Source: Paraspadella gotoi | Lineage: Eukaryota; Chaetognatha | DNA length: 64,000 bases | Direction of reading: 5' to 3' | NCBI GenBank assembly: GCA_051294375.1 | Contig: CM119269.1 | Span: 14,333,918-14,397,917, forward strand | In this document: in pieces, positions 24,389 through 37,766 of the stretch | How the letters are laid out: the number at the start of each line of letters is the position of its first letter | Numbering within the stretch: the stretch's first letter is position 1 | Position numbers and translations under genes: made by a program | Notes under the pieces: generated by a model | Database searches by the model: none | What the model was told of the DNA's origin: nothing | What the model saw: only the letters and a program-made list of their open reading frames with translations

Positions 24389-25325
24389 CTGCGGGTGAGA
24401 CGAGAATCTTCTGTCACGACAACGAATTGAGCCTCACCTCGCTTCCTCCTCCTCCTCCTCCTCTTCCTCCTACCGCCTCATAAGTCGGACAACGACAAAA
24501 AACCCATTCGTTTTATGTCCGTCGGCGAAGGTGGTTGAGTGGGTCGGGTTGGGGGAACGGTGTCGAGGAGGAAAAATGGATAGTGGGAGGTTTGGCGCGA
24601 AATGGGCGGAAAAACGGCCGGTGATATTTCCGGAATAAAACAGTGAGATGGCGGAAAATGTGGAAAGATGTCTGTAAATGTCTATGAGATGGGTGTAACG
24701 GGAAAAGGAGAGGAAAGGCAAATATATCTCGAAAGCAGAATGATAGAGGAAAATTAGGGGATCGATGAGGGGAATGGATGGGGAATCGGGGATCGTCGGG
24801 GATTGGTGAGGAGAGAAGTGAGAGTAGAATGAGGGGATTTAATCTAAGACGGGAGTAAGAATGGCGAGGAGAATCGAGTGGGAGCCTTACCGCGTGAATT
24901 GCGACGAAAGTGGTTTCGTGAAGTGAGGTGGTTCTTCACCGAGGTTTTTTTTTTACCGAGGGGGCGCGTGCTTATGGAGCATTCACGCGGTGAACGTGTG
25001 GAATGGCCCACTGTGATCACCGTGAGGATTGGGCCATCGAGAAATGGTCTCACGACTCACGAGGCGAGTGAAGAATCTCGGACGGAACTTCTAGTAGTAA
25101 ATTGAAATATTGAAGTCGCTTGCTTTGCTTGTCCTTTTGATTGCTCGGTAGATTTAATTTCTTTCTTAACTTTACTTATTCTACTTATTCATTTATTTCT
25201 TTTCTTTTTTCATTTTTTCTTTTCTTCTCTTTTTCATTTTTATTCTTTTATTTCATTTATTTTTTTTTGTTTCCTTCGATTTTTTTTTCAATTGGTTTCA
25301 TGCAATATTAAATAATTCTCCACTT

Positions 25326-25328
<3 letters not shown>
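24389..25328. other. GC-richer unique sequence, no firm gene
   Basis: Contains a CTC/CCT trinucleotide tract (about 24,445-24,472), G-rich DNA (24,720-24,860) and an inverted repeat near 25,002. Open frames occur on both strands at 24,844-25,105 and 24,470-24,721 but lack ATG or splice support. Confidence 0.4.
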
Positions 25329-25414
<86 letters not shown>

Positions 25415-25424
25415 CTCTCCCCCC
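25329..25424. repeat. (TC)n microsatellite with CC interruptions
   Basis: About 95 bp of TC dinucleotides with periodic TCC interruptions. Confidence 0.9.
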
Positions 25425-26793
<1,369 letters not shown>

Positions 26794-26799
26794 ACCGAA

Positions 26800-27210
26800 G
26801 GGGTAAGTCGGCTTGATTATTGGAATGGTGAACGTCACAAGAGCCAAGGATGGCGGAGGCCGCGACGTTAGATATCGAAGGCGGATCGAGGGAATGGCAG
26901 TAAGTATTTGCTCGGAGGTGCTGGCTGCGGATGTAGCTCCTGTCGCGGCTGTTGCTCCGGCTGCGTCTCCCACTCCGCGGCTGCGGTTGATTGTTGAATA
27001 TTGGGCGAAGTGAAGGCGGCGGCGGCGGCGGCAGAAGTGGCAGCGGCAGCGGCGCTTAACAGTTGGCGCGAGCATTTTTTCCCCCTTTTTTTCCCGCCGC
27101 TTCGTCAGCCGGCGCGGTCGGCGTCGTCCGCCGCAGCACCCGGCGTCGTTTTTATGGTCGGCGCCCATTTCCGGGGCGTTCGTGCGGCGCCGAACCCACG
27201 CTGACATCTT
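26800..27210 (+). promoter_or_regulatory. CpG- and GC-rich block with two GTAAGT donors
   Basis: The GC-richest part of the window, with GGC/GCA triplet runs (27,013-27,058) and many CpG. Two perfect GTAAGT donor strings occur at 26,803 and 26,900. An ATG at 26,825 opens exactly 25 codons (MVNVTRAKDGGGRDVRYRRR and five more) in phase 0 to the second donor. This resembles the 5' end of a plus-strand gene whose next exon is not identified. The poly-Ala frame at 27,001-27,204 is a triplet-repeat product starting from TTG. Confidence 0.3.
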
Positions 27211-27283
27211 CCGTCTCGTTTTTATGCTTTTTCATGCTTTTTTATGCTTTTTTTTTCTTCTCCCGTCCACAGTGTCTCTCCGG

Positions 27284-27309
27284 TCTCTCTCTCTCTCTCT
27301 CTCCTCTCT

Positions 27310-27358
<49 letters not shown>

Positions 27359-27378
27359 CCTCTCTCTCTCTCTCTTCC
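27284..27378. repeat. (TC)n microsatellite
   Basis: Interrupted TC tract of about 95 bp. It is complementary to the (GA)n tracts 230-600 bp downstream. Confidence 0.9.
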
Positions 27379-27599
27379 ACGTTCTCCATTATTTTGCTTA
27401 TTGTCTTTTATTTCTTTTATATTTCTCCTCGTTCCACACCAGCTTTTTTTTAAGCTCTCGTCATAAGGAATCGTCGGCTGCAGAAATCCTTCAAAGTTTT
27501 ATTTTTTTTTTATTTATTTATTTTTTTTTTGTTGTGTAAGTCTGCCTCTTTGGCGAGATTAAGTGGAAGATATAGAGGAAGTAGGGAGATACTAGATAG

Positions 27600-27668
27600 T
27601 GAGCGAGAGAGAGAAAGCGAGAAAGAGAGAGAGGAGAGAGAGAGTGGAGAGATTAAAGACAGAGATAT

Positions 27669-27708
<40 letters not shown>

Positions 27709-27840
27709 AGAGAAGAGAGAGAGAGAGAAGAGGAGAGAGAGAGAGTGAGGAAGGAGAGAATAGAATCATAAATCTGTCTTCTGTCATCTTGAAAATCTGT
27801 GTGAGACGCGGGATCGAATCTCTCCAGGTTTTTCTTTGGT

Positions 27841-27883
<43 letters not shown>

Positions 27884-27899
27884 AAGAGATAGAAGAGAG

Positions 27900-27976
<77 letters not shown>
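27600..27976. repeat. (GA)n-rich tracts
   Basis: GA-rich runs at 27,600-27,762 and 27,845-27,975 separated by 80 bp of mixed sequence. Frames of Glu/Arg or Ser/Leu here are repeat translations. Confidence 0.9.
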
Positions 27977-28509
27977 GCGAGATCTAAATACTTTTACTTT
28001 CATTCTCATTCTTCACTCTTTATATTCCCTTCACTTTTCTCACCACTTCTCTCTTTACTTTCTCACACTTCTCTTTCACTTCTTCCACTTCTTCTTCACT
28101 TCTCTCATCACTTCTCTCATCACTTTTCTCATCACTTAACTTTCATTTCTCTAGGTGTCTCACTCTTCGATTCACTTTCAGTTAAACTTTCTTCATTTTT
28201 CCCTTAAATTTTACCTAAGATAATTCTCACACATTCTCACAAATTCCCTTATTCTACGAGCAAGTCTCACTCTTAACTTCACCCAACTTTCCATCTCAAA
28301 TTTTAGATATGGATTTCACTTTTAATTTCAATCTCGGTTCAAAGGCTGAGATCTTCGTTCCAAGTTCGGTTTTACTCTCATTACAGTTGATTCCATTTAC
28401 TGTCATCCACCACGAACTTTCCTCGCTCACCTCTCAGACTCTCGGATTTTAAAAATCTCTCCTTTTTTCGCCTTTTTCTTCCTCACGCGGGTTCTTATCC
28501 TGTCCTCTC

Positions 28510-28610
28510 TTGATTCCTCTCTCGATTCCACTCCTGATTCCACTCCTGATTCCACTATCGATTCCACTCATGATTCCCTTATGGATTCCACTCTCGATCC
28601 CACTCTGGAA
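28510..28610. repeat. 12-bp tandem repeat (GATTCCACTCNN), copy B1
   Basis: About nine units of GATTCCACT plus three variable bases. On the plus strand they translate as IPLx or DSTx repeats, and on the minus strand as SGIx repeats within a 63-codon frame at 28,449-28,640. The same array is at 38,279-38,380, where the flanking frame differs because of indels. Confidence 0.9.
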
Positions 28611-28968
28611 GATTAAATCTCGTTCCACTCTTGATTCCATTCAGAGTTTTTCTTCTTTTTCTCAGTTTGAGTTTATGGAGTTCTTTTTCCCTTCGATCTC
28701 TTTCGTTTTAAACTTTACTTACACTTTGCCGCACTCTTTCTTCCACTAGTCCGCTCTTTTTTCCACTCTCTTTTCCACCCATTCTCTTTTTTTTCCACTC
28801 TTTTCCACTCTTCCGCTCTCTTCTCTCTCTCACTTTTCACTCTTTTCCGCTCACTTTTTTTTTCACTCTTGGTTCCAATTTCTTTCGGGGAAAGAAAATT
28901 AATGTCTTTACGGATTAATTCCGGCCTTTTTTGAATTTATTCCCTTCCAGCGAGGGAGGGAACGAGTA

Positions 28969-28972
<4 letters not shown>

Positions 28973-29061
<89 letters not shown>

Positions 29062-29267
29062 ATTCCAATGTTTTCTTTTCCTCTGGCTCGAATCTGGTTC
29101 CGAATCAAAGGCGGGAAAAAAAGGAGGAAGGAATTCAGTTATTTTCTCCTTTTGTCCGAAGGGTAATCATAACGATTCTGACCTTTAAATGGTAGCATAA
29201 GAAAAGAGAGAGAGAGAGAGAGCGAGAGATAGAATAGAGATAGAGAGAGAGAGAGAGAAGAGAGAGA

Positions 29268-29332
<65 letters not shown>
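28973..29332. repeat. Inverted pair: (TC)43 then (GA)n, copy B1
   Basis: Perfect TC from 28,973 to 29,058 and a GA-rich tract from 29,203 to 29,332, separated by about 145 bp. The counterpart pair is at 38,749-39,103. Confidence 0.93.
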
Positions 29333-29333
<1 letters not shown>

Positions 29334-29467
29334 GGGCAAGGGGCCCATGGCTTCACTCTCGGGCCAATAGACAGAAAATGGTTTCTTATTAGGAAGCATC
29401 ACTTTGTGAGAATACAAATGGCTTCTCTTTTTCTCTTTTCTCGTGGCCCCTGACGACGTCAGCTTCG

Positions 29468-29507
29468 CCCGCCGCCGCCGCCGCCGCCCGCCGCCGCCGC
29501 CGCCGCT
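29468..29507. repeat. (CCG)n triplet repeat, copy B1
   Basis: CCG/GCC triplets directly after CTGACGACGTCAG. The other copy at 39,247-39,286 has an uninterrupted CCG run and so shows a Pro frame where this one shows Arg then Pro. The downstream frames also differ. Confidence 0.9.
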
Positions 29508-30594
29508 GACGCCGATTTTCTCGCGGTTCCTATTCTGTCACTGCAGTGCCGTCCCCATTACCATTTCAACGATGGCATTGCCATTTTCATACCATCTCCG
29601 TTCGCTGTTTACTCTTCTGTTCGTTCCTTCCCTCAGCTTATCAACTAATTCGATAATCATCCTGATTCAGCCCAACAAACAATTCCTAACTGCCTTTATC
29701 GTCTCAAATTGTCGCTCTTCAAATTTATCGCTTAACTCAATCTATTTACTTTTTTCTGTTTGATAAATTTTTTTAATAAGATATGTTCATCGTCTACTGT
29801 AGCGACGTAATATCATTCGAATCCTGGAAGCGACTGTTCCAGACATCAGCAGCTGACATATCTATATTCTATAACAATTTTGTTAATAATAAGGCTTCTC
29901 CACACTCTACTATCTAACCTCTCAATTAGTACCCGCTCCTCATCCGCTAAAATCATTAAAATTCTCTCAAACCATCCTTTCCTACCATACGTAGGATAAG
30001 GTGAGGCAGCCAAGTTTTTGTTCATTAAACAGGAGATAATTTTCCGGCCCTGACGTGGAACTCTTAAAGGGAGAACTGGTGAGGTACACGTACTTTTTTT
30101 TCCTTTTCCTCTTTATTGTTTCGCTTCGAGAAAATTTACGCTTGAAACTCTCAACGTGCGTAGCCCTACGGCCGAAGTCTTTCTTCTTTTTCCTTTTTTT
30201 TTTCTTATTTTTCGAGTGTGCGGTTCGTTAATTTTTTCTCGTTTGTGGTTCACTCGATTACAGAAAATGTATTTCTTTTTCTTTTTTTGAAATTTTTTTT
30301 TTTCCTTTTTTTTTTAAAAAAAACTTTATTCATTATTTTTTCTTTCTAACATCAGTTTTCCTGGGTTTTTTTTCATTATTTTTTTTTTGCTTCTTTTTAT
30401 ATTTTTTCTTCTTTCTGTTTTAATGCCTTTTTTCTTTTTATTTACTTCTTACGTTCTAAGTCGTTAGTGCGTCTAATCATTTTTCACTATTTTTGCCATC
30501 CCTCTCCCTTTCTTTTATGCACAACTTTATGAGCATAAAGACTCAATTAAAAATTCATCTCCTTCCAAGCTTACTTACCCTCTCCCTAACCCGG

Positions 30595-30960
30595 CCCCTT
30601 TCTCGTCGCCGAACCGAGCGCATGGCGATCTGGCCTCATTGATTTTCCTCGATCTAATAGCGAACCGCCATTTTGTAGATCAGAGTCAGAACTGAACGAG
30701 AGAAGAAGTTCGCCGACAAAGGAGATCTCTCTGGAATCAAGTCGAGATGTCCGACCGTTATTCCTTTTATTTCCACCGGCGCTGCGCCCTAGTTTTGCGC
30801 AACCATCTTTTTGGTGAGACCCGATTTAAATTAAAACGTCTTGTTTCACTATCGGCTTTTCTAGCGATTTGTTTCGCCTTAGCGCCGTTCTTCGCGGCGC
30901 TGGTTCCTGGCGGCGCCATTTCCGATCGGCGCCTGATCGGGCGTTGTTGGGGAATGAATA
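30595..30960 (+). promoter_or_regulatory. Promoter-like block, copy B1
   Basis: Counterpart of 40,430-40,800. Here an ATG at 30,747 opens MSDRYSFYFHRRCALVLRNH and a few more residues up to a donor-like TTTTTG|GTGAGA at about 30,815. In the other copy the same place reads GATTGCC, so the start codon exists in only one copy and one of the two must be wrong. Confidence 0.3.
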
Positions 30961-31071
30961 AAAAAATTGTTTCGATTGATAAAATTTCGGGGGAAAAATG
31001 AAGTGAGAAAAATAGAAAAACGATGGAAAAATAAAAAGTGAAAATTGGGAGAAAACTAAGATTTGCGTGGT

Positions 31072-31170
31072 GCGTGAGAGAGAGAGAGAGAGAGAGTTAG
31101 AAGAGGAGAGAGAGAGAGAGAGAGGAGGAGAGGAGAGAGAAGAAGGAAGGAGAAGAGAGAGAGAGAGAAC
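31072..31170. repeat. (GA)n microsatellite, interrupted
   Basis: GA-rich tract with G and A interruptions. The counterpart at 40,919-41,012 is perfect. Confidence 0.9.
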
Positions 31171-31879
31171 TGAGGAATATATTATGAAAAATATGAAATT
31201 GAATGCCCGTTTTACGCGTTCAATTTTTCTTAATAAAAAAAGTTTGATTTCATGATGATTGAGTTAACTCGTTGGCGAGGAGTCGGTACGGCAAGAATAT
31301 CTAATTTTAATGTTAACTTTTACAACGACATGCACGCCGTCTTGTGCCAAAAATAGTTCCGATTCGATGAAAAAAAAAATTTTTTCTGGTTTTCGAGCGA
31401 CTGGCTTTTCCCTTTGCCCCAAAGATAAAAATCTGTCCGTCCATTATGACCCACCTGTTTTTTTTTTCTTACCACAAAAAATAATCCGACCTTAACGGAG
31501 ACTATGACCCCGACCTCGATTTCGTCCTCACCTTTGACCCGGTCACCTATGTTACCGACCTGACCTTTTTCATCGGCTTTCCTTCAAAGAGCTCAAAACT
31601 CTGAAGGCGAAGAAAGAAAATCGGATTTTGATTTTTCTTAAGGCTTCGAACTGACTGGGGTCTTGGCCTTTGAAATTTTGGCTAATAAAGTCTTTTAATG
31701 AATACCTCATTAATTTCATTTTTTACATCTTGGTATGTTTAATTTACTATAAAAAAGGGGAAACAAATTCAGAATATTAGAAAGTATAGTAGTTTTAGAC
31801 GGAATAACGAAATATATACTGTATCGACGATATATATCTTAAAAACTAATTAAAATCCCTCTGTTTACAAATAAATTAA

Positions 31880-32420
31880 AAGCTCTCTATTCACTCACGA
31901 AGAAGACGACGATAATTTAAAACGACGACGACGAAGACGTCTTCGTTGACGGTTATTGACCGCAGCCAAAATGACCAGAAAATAGACGACAGTTATGTAT
32001 GACAAGGACGACGACGACGAGGAAGACGACGACGACGACGAACGAGGAAGACGACGACGTAGACACTACACGATGACGACGATCAAGACGGGGAGAATAC
32101 TGTGAAGACTGAGACAACGAAGTCTGATAAAGACGATGCGATAACACGGTGATGAACACTGATGAAGACGAAGGTGATGAAGACGATCAGACGACGACGA
32201 ATACACGACGAAGATTCCACATGATTACGGGGAGTTGATGACGATGAAGCACTGACAACATGATTTAACAATGCCTGAGGAAGACGATGACACGATGTAA
32301 TATTATGAGGAAAAGAAACTGATGAGACTACACGATGTTGATTGATGACAATTGACGATGACAAAGACCGGTCGATGAAGACACGACGACGCGACGTACG
32401 ACGATGATCCTTTGTGAGGC
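31880..32420. repeat. GAC/GAT triplet-rich stretch, copy B1
   Basis: Cryptically simple DNA dominated by GACGAC, GATGAC and GAAGAC strings. See the copies at 41,762-42,290 and 54,552-55,070. Confidence 0.85.
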
Positions 32421-33439
32421 GTGACGAACAAAGCGATGGAACGAGGCCGACACGAGTTGGTAAGGTCTGAGGGTGAAAGGGTAAGGGGCGATCGAGATGG
32501 AATGTGAAGGTGCGAGGAAAGGTGAGGCGAAGCGGACGAACAGTGGAGGCTGAGGACGAAGACTGGGAACTGGTGAGTGATATGAGAAAAGATGAATTGA
32601 GTTACGCGGAGAAGATTTTTAAAAAAGAAGGAAAGAAAAGAAAAAAGAGGAGGAAATGAGCGAAAAGAAAAAAGTTAAGAGGAGAAAAGGTGACAGGTCT
32701 ATGATATGTATATATGTATACATATCGAGTATAAATGATGTAGAATGAAATTATCTCTGTAGCGACTGTGAGATTGAAAAAAAAAGTCCAAAATTGATAT
32801 GTCTGAAAAAAAAAAAGGAATGATATAGAAACAAGGGATGCGAGCTGTTGTGACAGGAATAGCGGAGCGAAAAATAAGGGTTGAGGGATAGAAATGGCGT
32901 GCTAAAAAAAGTATGCACACTGACGCAGTAGTGCAGAAGCAAAAATTTAAGCTTGCGAAATTGGTAGACTGTTGAGCAAAGAAGAGAGGTTAGAATCAGG
33001 GCCTCAGGGCGGGAGTGACGCGTAAATAGAGGAGGGCCTGGGTGGTAAAAGTGACTTCTTTAAAAGGGCAACAGGGGCGTCTGGAAGCGGCAGGACGGCA
33101 GAGTGGCTACATGCGAGAGAGAATGTCGTTTCCGTACGCCGGTTCCCCTCCCCTCTTTCTCCCAATAAAAATCGAAGGCGAAAAATGGAAGCCGGACGGG
33201 ACGCGACGGAGCGCGACGACGAGCTTGACGACGACACGCGCCCAGTAATCGGGCCGCACTTCGTGGGCCGCGCAGGATGCGGTGTCGTTGCGCGAGTCCC
33301 GCGCCACTCTCACCGACCGGGCGTCTACTGATGTGGGGTGATTGGATTTTGAAGTTGTGTATTATTGTTAGGGTGTGAAGGGGACAAAACATTTAGAAAT
33401 GGACCTTAGTTTATCCTGACAGCGTAATATATGTTGGGA

Positions 33440-33730
33440 CAGGGCGATTACATTGGGCTGTATAGAATCAGCACTGTACAAATCCTCATACCTACTCTAA
33501 TATATCTCTCTGCTCGTAGCTACATGCAGGTGGGAGACGGGTCCCTGAGGGATCTCGGAAGCCGAGTCTGTGTTCTTTGCCATTGCCCCCAAGGCGGCTT
33601 AAGCGGTCCGGTGCCTACGCTTCCTCAGCAATGCTCCCTGCCACGGCAGGTGAGGTACCGGGTTGGATGAACCCGGAACCTGCGGCCCTGGTTGCATGGA
33701 GTATGGCTACTCCACTGAAGTCACCGGGTC
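33440..33730 (-). mobile_element. tRNA-derived SINE, noisy copy
   Basis: Noisy counterpart of the element at 43,270-43,520. It retains GACCCGGTGACTTCA at its 5' end (33,730 downward), the CCGGGTTCATCC-like B-box region and the AAGCCGCCTTGGGGG body string, in minus orientation. Confidence 0.5.
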
Positions 33731-34420
33731 TAACTATATTAGTGTCGAGTGAATCGCACCACAGGTCGGCGTGTTGTGAAAACCTAGGCAATGCCCGACT
33801 ACATATAGTCTAACTTAATAAGAAAGTATACTTAGGGATAAGTGAAGAAATACCGAGCATCTTGCGATTTCTGGTAGGTTGTGAAAAGACGTCGCACCGA
33901 AAAGTGGGTGTAAGGCACCCAGCGCGGCATCCGGGCCAAGGGGTGTATCGTGTCGACTGGAACTGAAAAGGCGAGGTGAGAAAAATTTCGAGGAACGGCG
34001 CCGCCAAGAGGCGAAGAATAGCCGACTGATGTGCATGTGATAGTAATTCCAGTCGTGGGTTAAAGGCCGACAGGAAAGACGTCCCTTGTTCATGGTCTGT
34101 CGACAGACGCGTACTCGCGCGAGCAACTCTTTAAGTCAAGTTTTCGGTCGGTCTGTCGGTTGGTCTGTCGCTCTGTGAAGTTCCTGGGTTAATGTCTGTC
34201 TCGATTCTGTGCATGTGCTGAGAGCACGTAATTATCACCTTAAAAAAGCGCGCACACACGCACTGTATCGAGCTTGCGAGAATCCTAACAGCGAACTATA
34301 AAAGGCACATAAAAAGAATTTATCTAGATTGCTATCGGTGACACATAACCCAGTATAAAATATCAAAAAGGTCCGAATCAAAGGGAAATACACGTGCAAA
34401 ATAAAGTCACGCTTACTCGA

Positions 34421-34959
34421 GCATAACACAGTATGTGACATACTTGTCCGAGGTCTGTGAGATTATACACTGAACCGATCCAATATCTCGATGGAATACC
34501 ATGAGTGTGCGTGGTCGACCCTGCGTGTCTAATACGTATAACTCTTAGATCACACACACACACCGAGCACACACACACACCGCTTAGTCGGCGGAGATAA
34601 TGATTTCGTAGCAATGCTAGGCCAGAGATAGGCGAGTGCTCTCCCCGTCTTTCTTCCTCTCCTCTTCGCGCGCTAAACTCTCTATCTATTATCTTGACTC
34701 GCTCAAAAACACACTAAAGATGACCATTCTCACATAGGCGAAGCCGGTTACACTAATTACCACCTCATAAGACATCCTGAAAATAAAAAGAAAATTCAGA
34801 GGGCAAAGTAAAACCTTCACCTGACGACTGAGAGTGACTTTATATTTTCGCGGTCGATAAGCGATCCTTAGAATCTAAAATTCGCGTGTTTTTTATGCTT
34901 GACTCCTCGACCGTCCCGGAAAGAATCACCGTAAAAATCACCCAATAAATATAACGTTT
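34421..34959. other. Noisy sequence joining two duplicated blocks
   Basis: Contains (CA)n tracts near 34,552-34,580 and mixed sequence with no clear match elsewhere in the window. No gene is recognised. Confidence 0.4.
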
Positions 34960-37741
34960 GTGTGAAGAGTCGATAACTAATGTACGCGATCTAAGCCTAA
35001 ACTGATACCTTAGAGTTATATTTATATTCCTTCTATCTATACTATAATTTAATAAATAGATTAATAATATAGTTATAATCCTCAGACTAGCTATTAATTT
35101 AATGACTTTAGATTAATTAATTAATTAATAGATTGAACTGTATAATCTGTATATCAGCTTGTCATAACTCGTATTGGTTTACACTTAAATTTGAGTCAAT
35201 GAGCAAAGTTTATTAAAGCTTTTGGCTTACATTTTATCAAGAACAAGACCAAAGATAAATCCTTCTATAATATATCGAGCCAGGCGAGCGGCAAGAGGCT
35301 CACGTAGCAACGTGAGGTCTAGATTTTTTTTCGGAGTGTTGTCTCAGTGCGTGTCTCGATAGGGTCCTCGCTTTCTTACTGCCGAATTCAGTGGCTTCTA
35401 TGATAAGGGTGTCCGTTATCATAGGGAGTTGAATTTTCATATATGGCTTCTAATCATCAAGATCTTTAAAATTCTCATGTCTTCATTATCATATGGATTT
35501 GTTTATGTTTCTATTTTACAAAAACAAAAACGTTTTTAATTATATGTCGCTCTCTCTCTTCTCTTTTTCTCCGCACTGCTCTTTCTTAAAAACGAGTTCC
35601 GAGCTCTGCAGTCGTCTGTCCAGCCTTCTTTCTCTTCTCCTCTCTCTCTCTCTTCTCGCCTCTCTCGCTCCTCTACTCTTTTTTTTTTTTACAAAATAAA
35701 ATATCTTTAGATGACTAATGGTGGGCCCTTCACATATTGTCTAAAAAAAATTGTGATGTCTAGAAGCCGAACAGGGCCACGAGACCCGGGTCCTCTTGGA
35801 AAAGGATACTAAAAGCAATCACAGCTCACGCGCCTTACTGTGCATGAAAGTGACGCCCCATATAGCACTTGAACTGCATTTTTTAACGAGATAAGGGGCT
35901 GTAGAGCTTCTCTCTCTTCTCTCTCTATTTAATTATAAATTATAGAGTCGCCTCTTTCTGCATTTACTCTATTTCTGACTTGCAGAGGCTGTCTCTCTCT
36001 CTCTCTCTCCAAATCGTTATTAAAACCTTCAAATAATTTCTCTCTCATACTAAACGTATCTCTGGTGCTTCCTGTCTCTCTGTTGTGTTGTCGTGTCCCT
36101 ATCTGTCCGATCTTTTGCGTGATCTGTTGCTTTTTGTTTTGGGAAAAATTCTGCATTATTTTTTTTTCCTCTCTTAAAAACTTTTTATTAATTGCAATAT
36201 TATTTACCGCGGCTTTTTTTCAATTACAAAATACCCAAATATTTCATCCGAGATTTCAGTGGATTTATTCTAGCCTTCTTTTCTCCTACACTAACACTCT
36301 CTACTCTCTATTCTCTTTCTCTCCTCTCTCTTCTTTCTTCTCTCTCTCTCTTTCTCTACCTACACTCTCGATCACTCTCTCAACATCTCTGATCTCTCTC
36401 TCTTCTCATTCTAGCTACATAAAAATTCTCCTGCCATCATCTCTCCTTTCATCATAACACGCATTTGTTTGTTTTATATGTACTATCATCCATCATATGC
36501 AAATGAACAATTCGATCCGAACATTGAGATCAATTAAATGAGAATGACATATACATCGGCATCCCACTGCGAGAAATGTGACTCTCCATCACAGCAGGTG
36601 AATGACTATCATCGCATCAAATAATTGATTATCCACTCGATATATCAATAATTCAATTCCATTACTATCATCAATCAAATATACATTTACACATCTATAT
36701 CAAATTCTTAGATATTACCGTGCAATCTAGAGTTACTAGATACATCAACACATTCGTCTGTCGCCTTGCTATCGCCATGATTCATTCGTTTTTTCCCCGG
36801 TTTTATTCATAATTTCTTGTATGCATAGTGCGGCCTTCTGGCTCGATTCTACGAGTCTTTTAAGATTTTATTATTTTATGTTTCCTCCTCTCTCTGCTCT
36901 CTCTCTCAACTCTCTCTCTTTCTCTCTCACTCTCTCTCTTCTCTCGGTCGACTCACTCATTTCTCTCACTCTACACTCTCTAACTAACTCTGGCATGTTA
37001 TCGCCAATAGTGCGACGGATCCTTATGCTTTCTTAAGATTTTGATTTAACACACGCGACTCATTTTGTCAACCTTGCATAATTTTTTTCAATCGTTTGCC
37101 CCATTCCGTCAAAACCTTTGTGAGTAATCGTAGCTTTCTTTCCCTCAGTTTTTCCGACCCCCCCGCCTTACGCTCCTTCCTAAGTACTCCTACGCGGCCA
37201 CAAAAAATTATTACAAAACTCCATCACCGATTCCTATCATGCGTTAAAAAATAAATAAAACACAGATTCAATATATGTAAATGTGACCTCCATATTTTTT
37301 TCAATTTTGAATATCTCATTTCCCCTCGGTACGGTTCCACTGAGCACTTATACGCCTTCTTTATTGATAAATCTCAAGCTTCGTCATACGTTTTTCCTAC
37401 CCACACACCAAAAATTTTCAACTCAATCTATCCATTCCCAAGTATGATTAATTTGGAGTATTTATTGGTTAAATAAATAAAAACAATTTTAGTAAAATAT
37501 CGACTTATGTTTTTTTCATTTAAACTAATTTCCCACTCACACGAGTTCCTTTCTGAAATTTTATATCCAGCTTTATCACACACTTTCCTACCCACACACA
37601 AAATTAATTCCAATCCAACAGCCAATCACCGAGTTATTGGAAGACTTTTTGTCCTAGAGATTGGGATGATCGATTCTCTCATTTCCGAAGATTTTAAAAT
37701 GGACCGATTGATTGCTAATTAATTAATTATGTATTAATTTG
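34960..37741. repeat. Noisy block matching 11,660-14,300
   Basis: Shares with the earlier block an ATTAATTAATTAAT-rich run (35,095-35,135 and 11,690-11,800), TATCGAGCCAGGCG, GTCGCTCTCTCT, and TTCGTTTTTTCC-CGG, in the same order. It ends at a 25-N gap. CT-rich tracts at 35,640-35,680, 36,300-36,410 and 36,890-36,950 give Ser/Leu frames. No gene is called. Confidence 0.6.
37080..37720. repeat. Satellite-like tandem array, unit about 211 bp
   Basis: Three units begin with poly-T plus CAATTTT/CATTTAAAC at about 37,084, 37,296 and 37,507. Each continues through an ATTTCCC-ACTC-like region, TCAC/TCATAC then TTTCCTACCCACACAC, an AATTTTCAACTC/AATTCCAATCC region, and an AAATAAATAAAAACA-like segment before the next unit. 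Similarity between units is moderate. Confidence 0.55.
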
Positions 37742-37766
37742 NNNNNNNNNNNNNNNNNNNNNNNNN
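37742..37766. other. 25-N scaffold gap at a duplication boundary
   Basis: Exactly 25 N, the same length as the gaps at 9,540, 46,337, 54,204 and 63,433, so it is a placeholder. The base after it is the first base of a copy of 27,998 onward. Confidence 0.95.

Larger units (their letters stand above)
27998..34420. repeat. Copy B1 of the multi-copy locus
   Basis: Starts with TTTCATTCTCATTCTTCAC and is collinear with 37,767-44,035. From 28.0 to about 33.2 kb the two differ mostly by single-base indels. From about 33.3 kb this copy becomes much noisier while remaining recognisable (SINE, GGTCTGTCGG tract, AAAGGGAAATACACGTG at about 34,379). Internal features are annotated on the cleaner copy at 37,767 unless stated. 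Confidence 0.92.
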
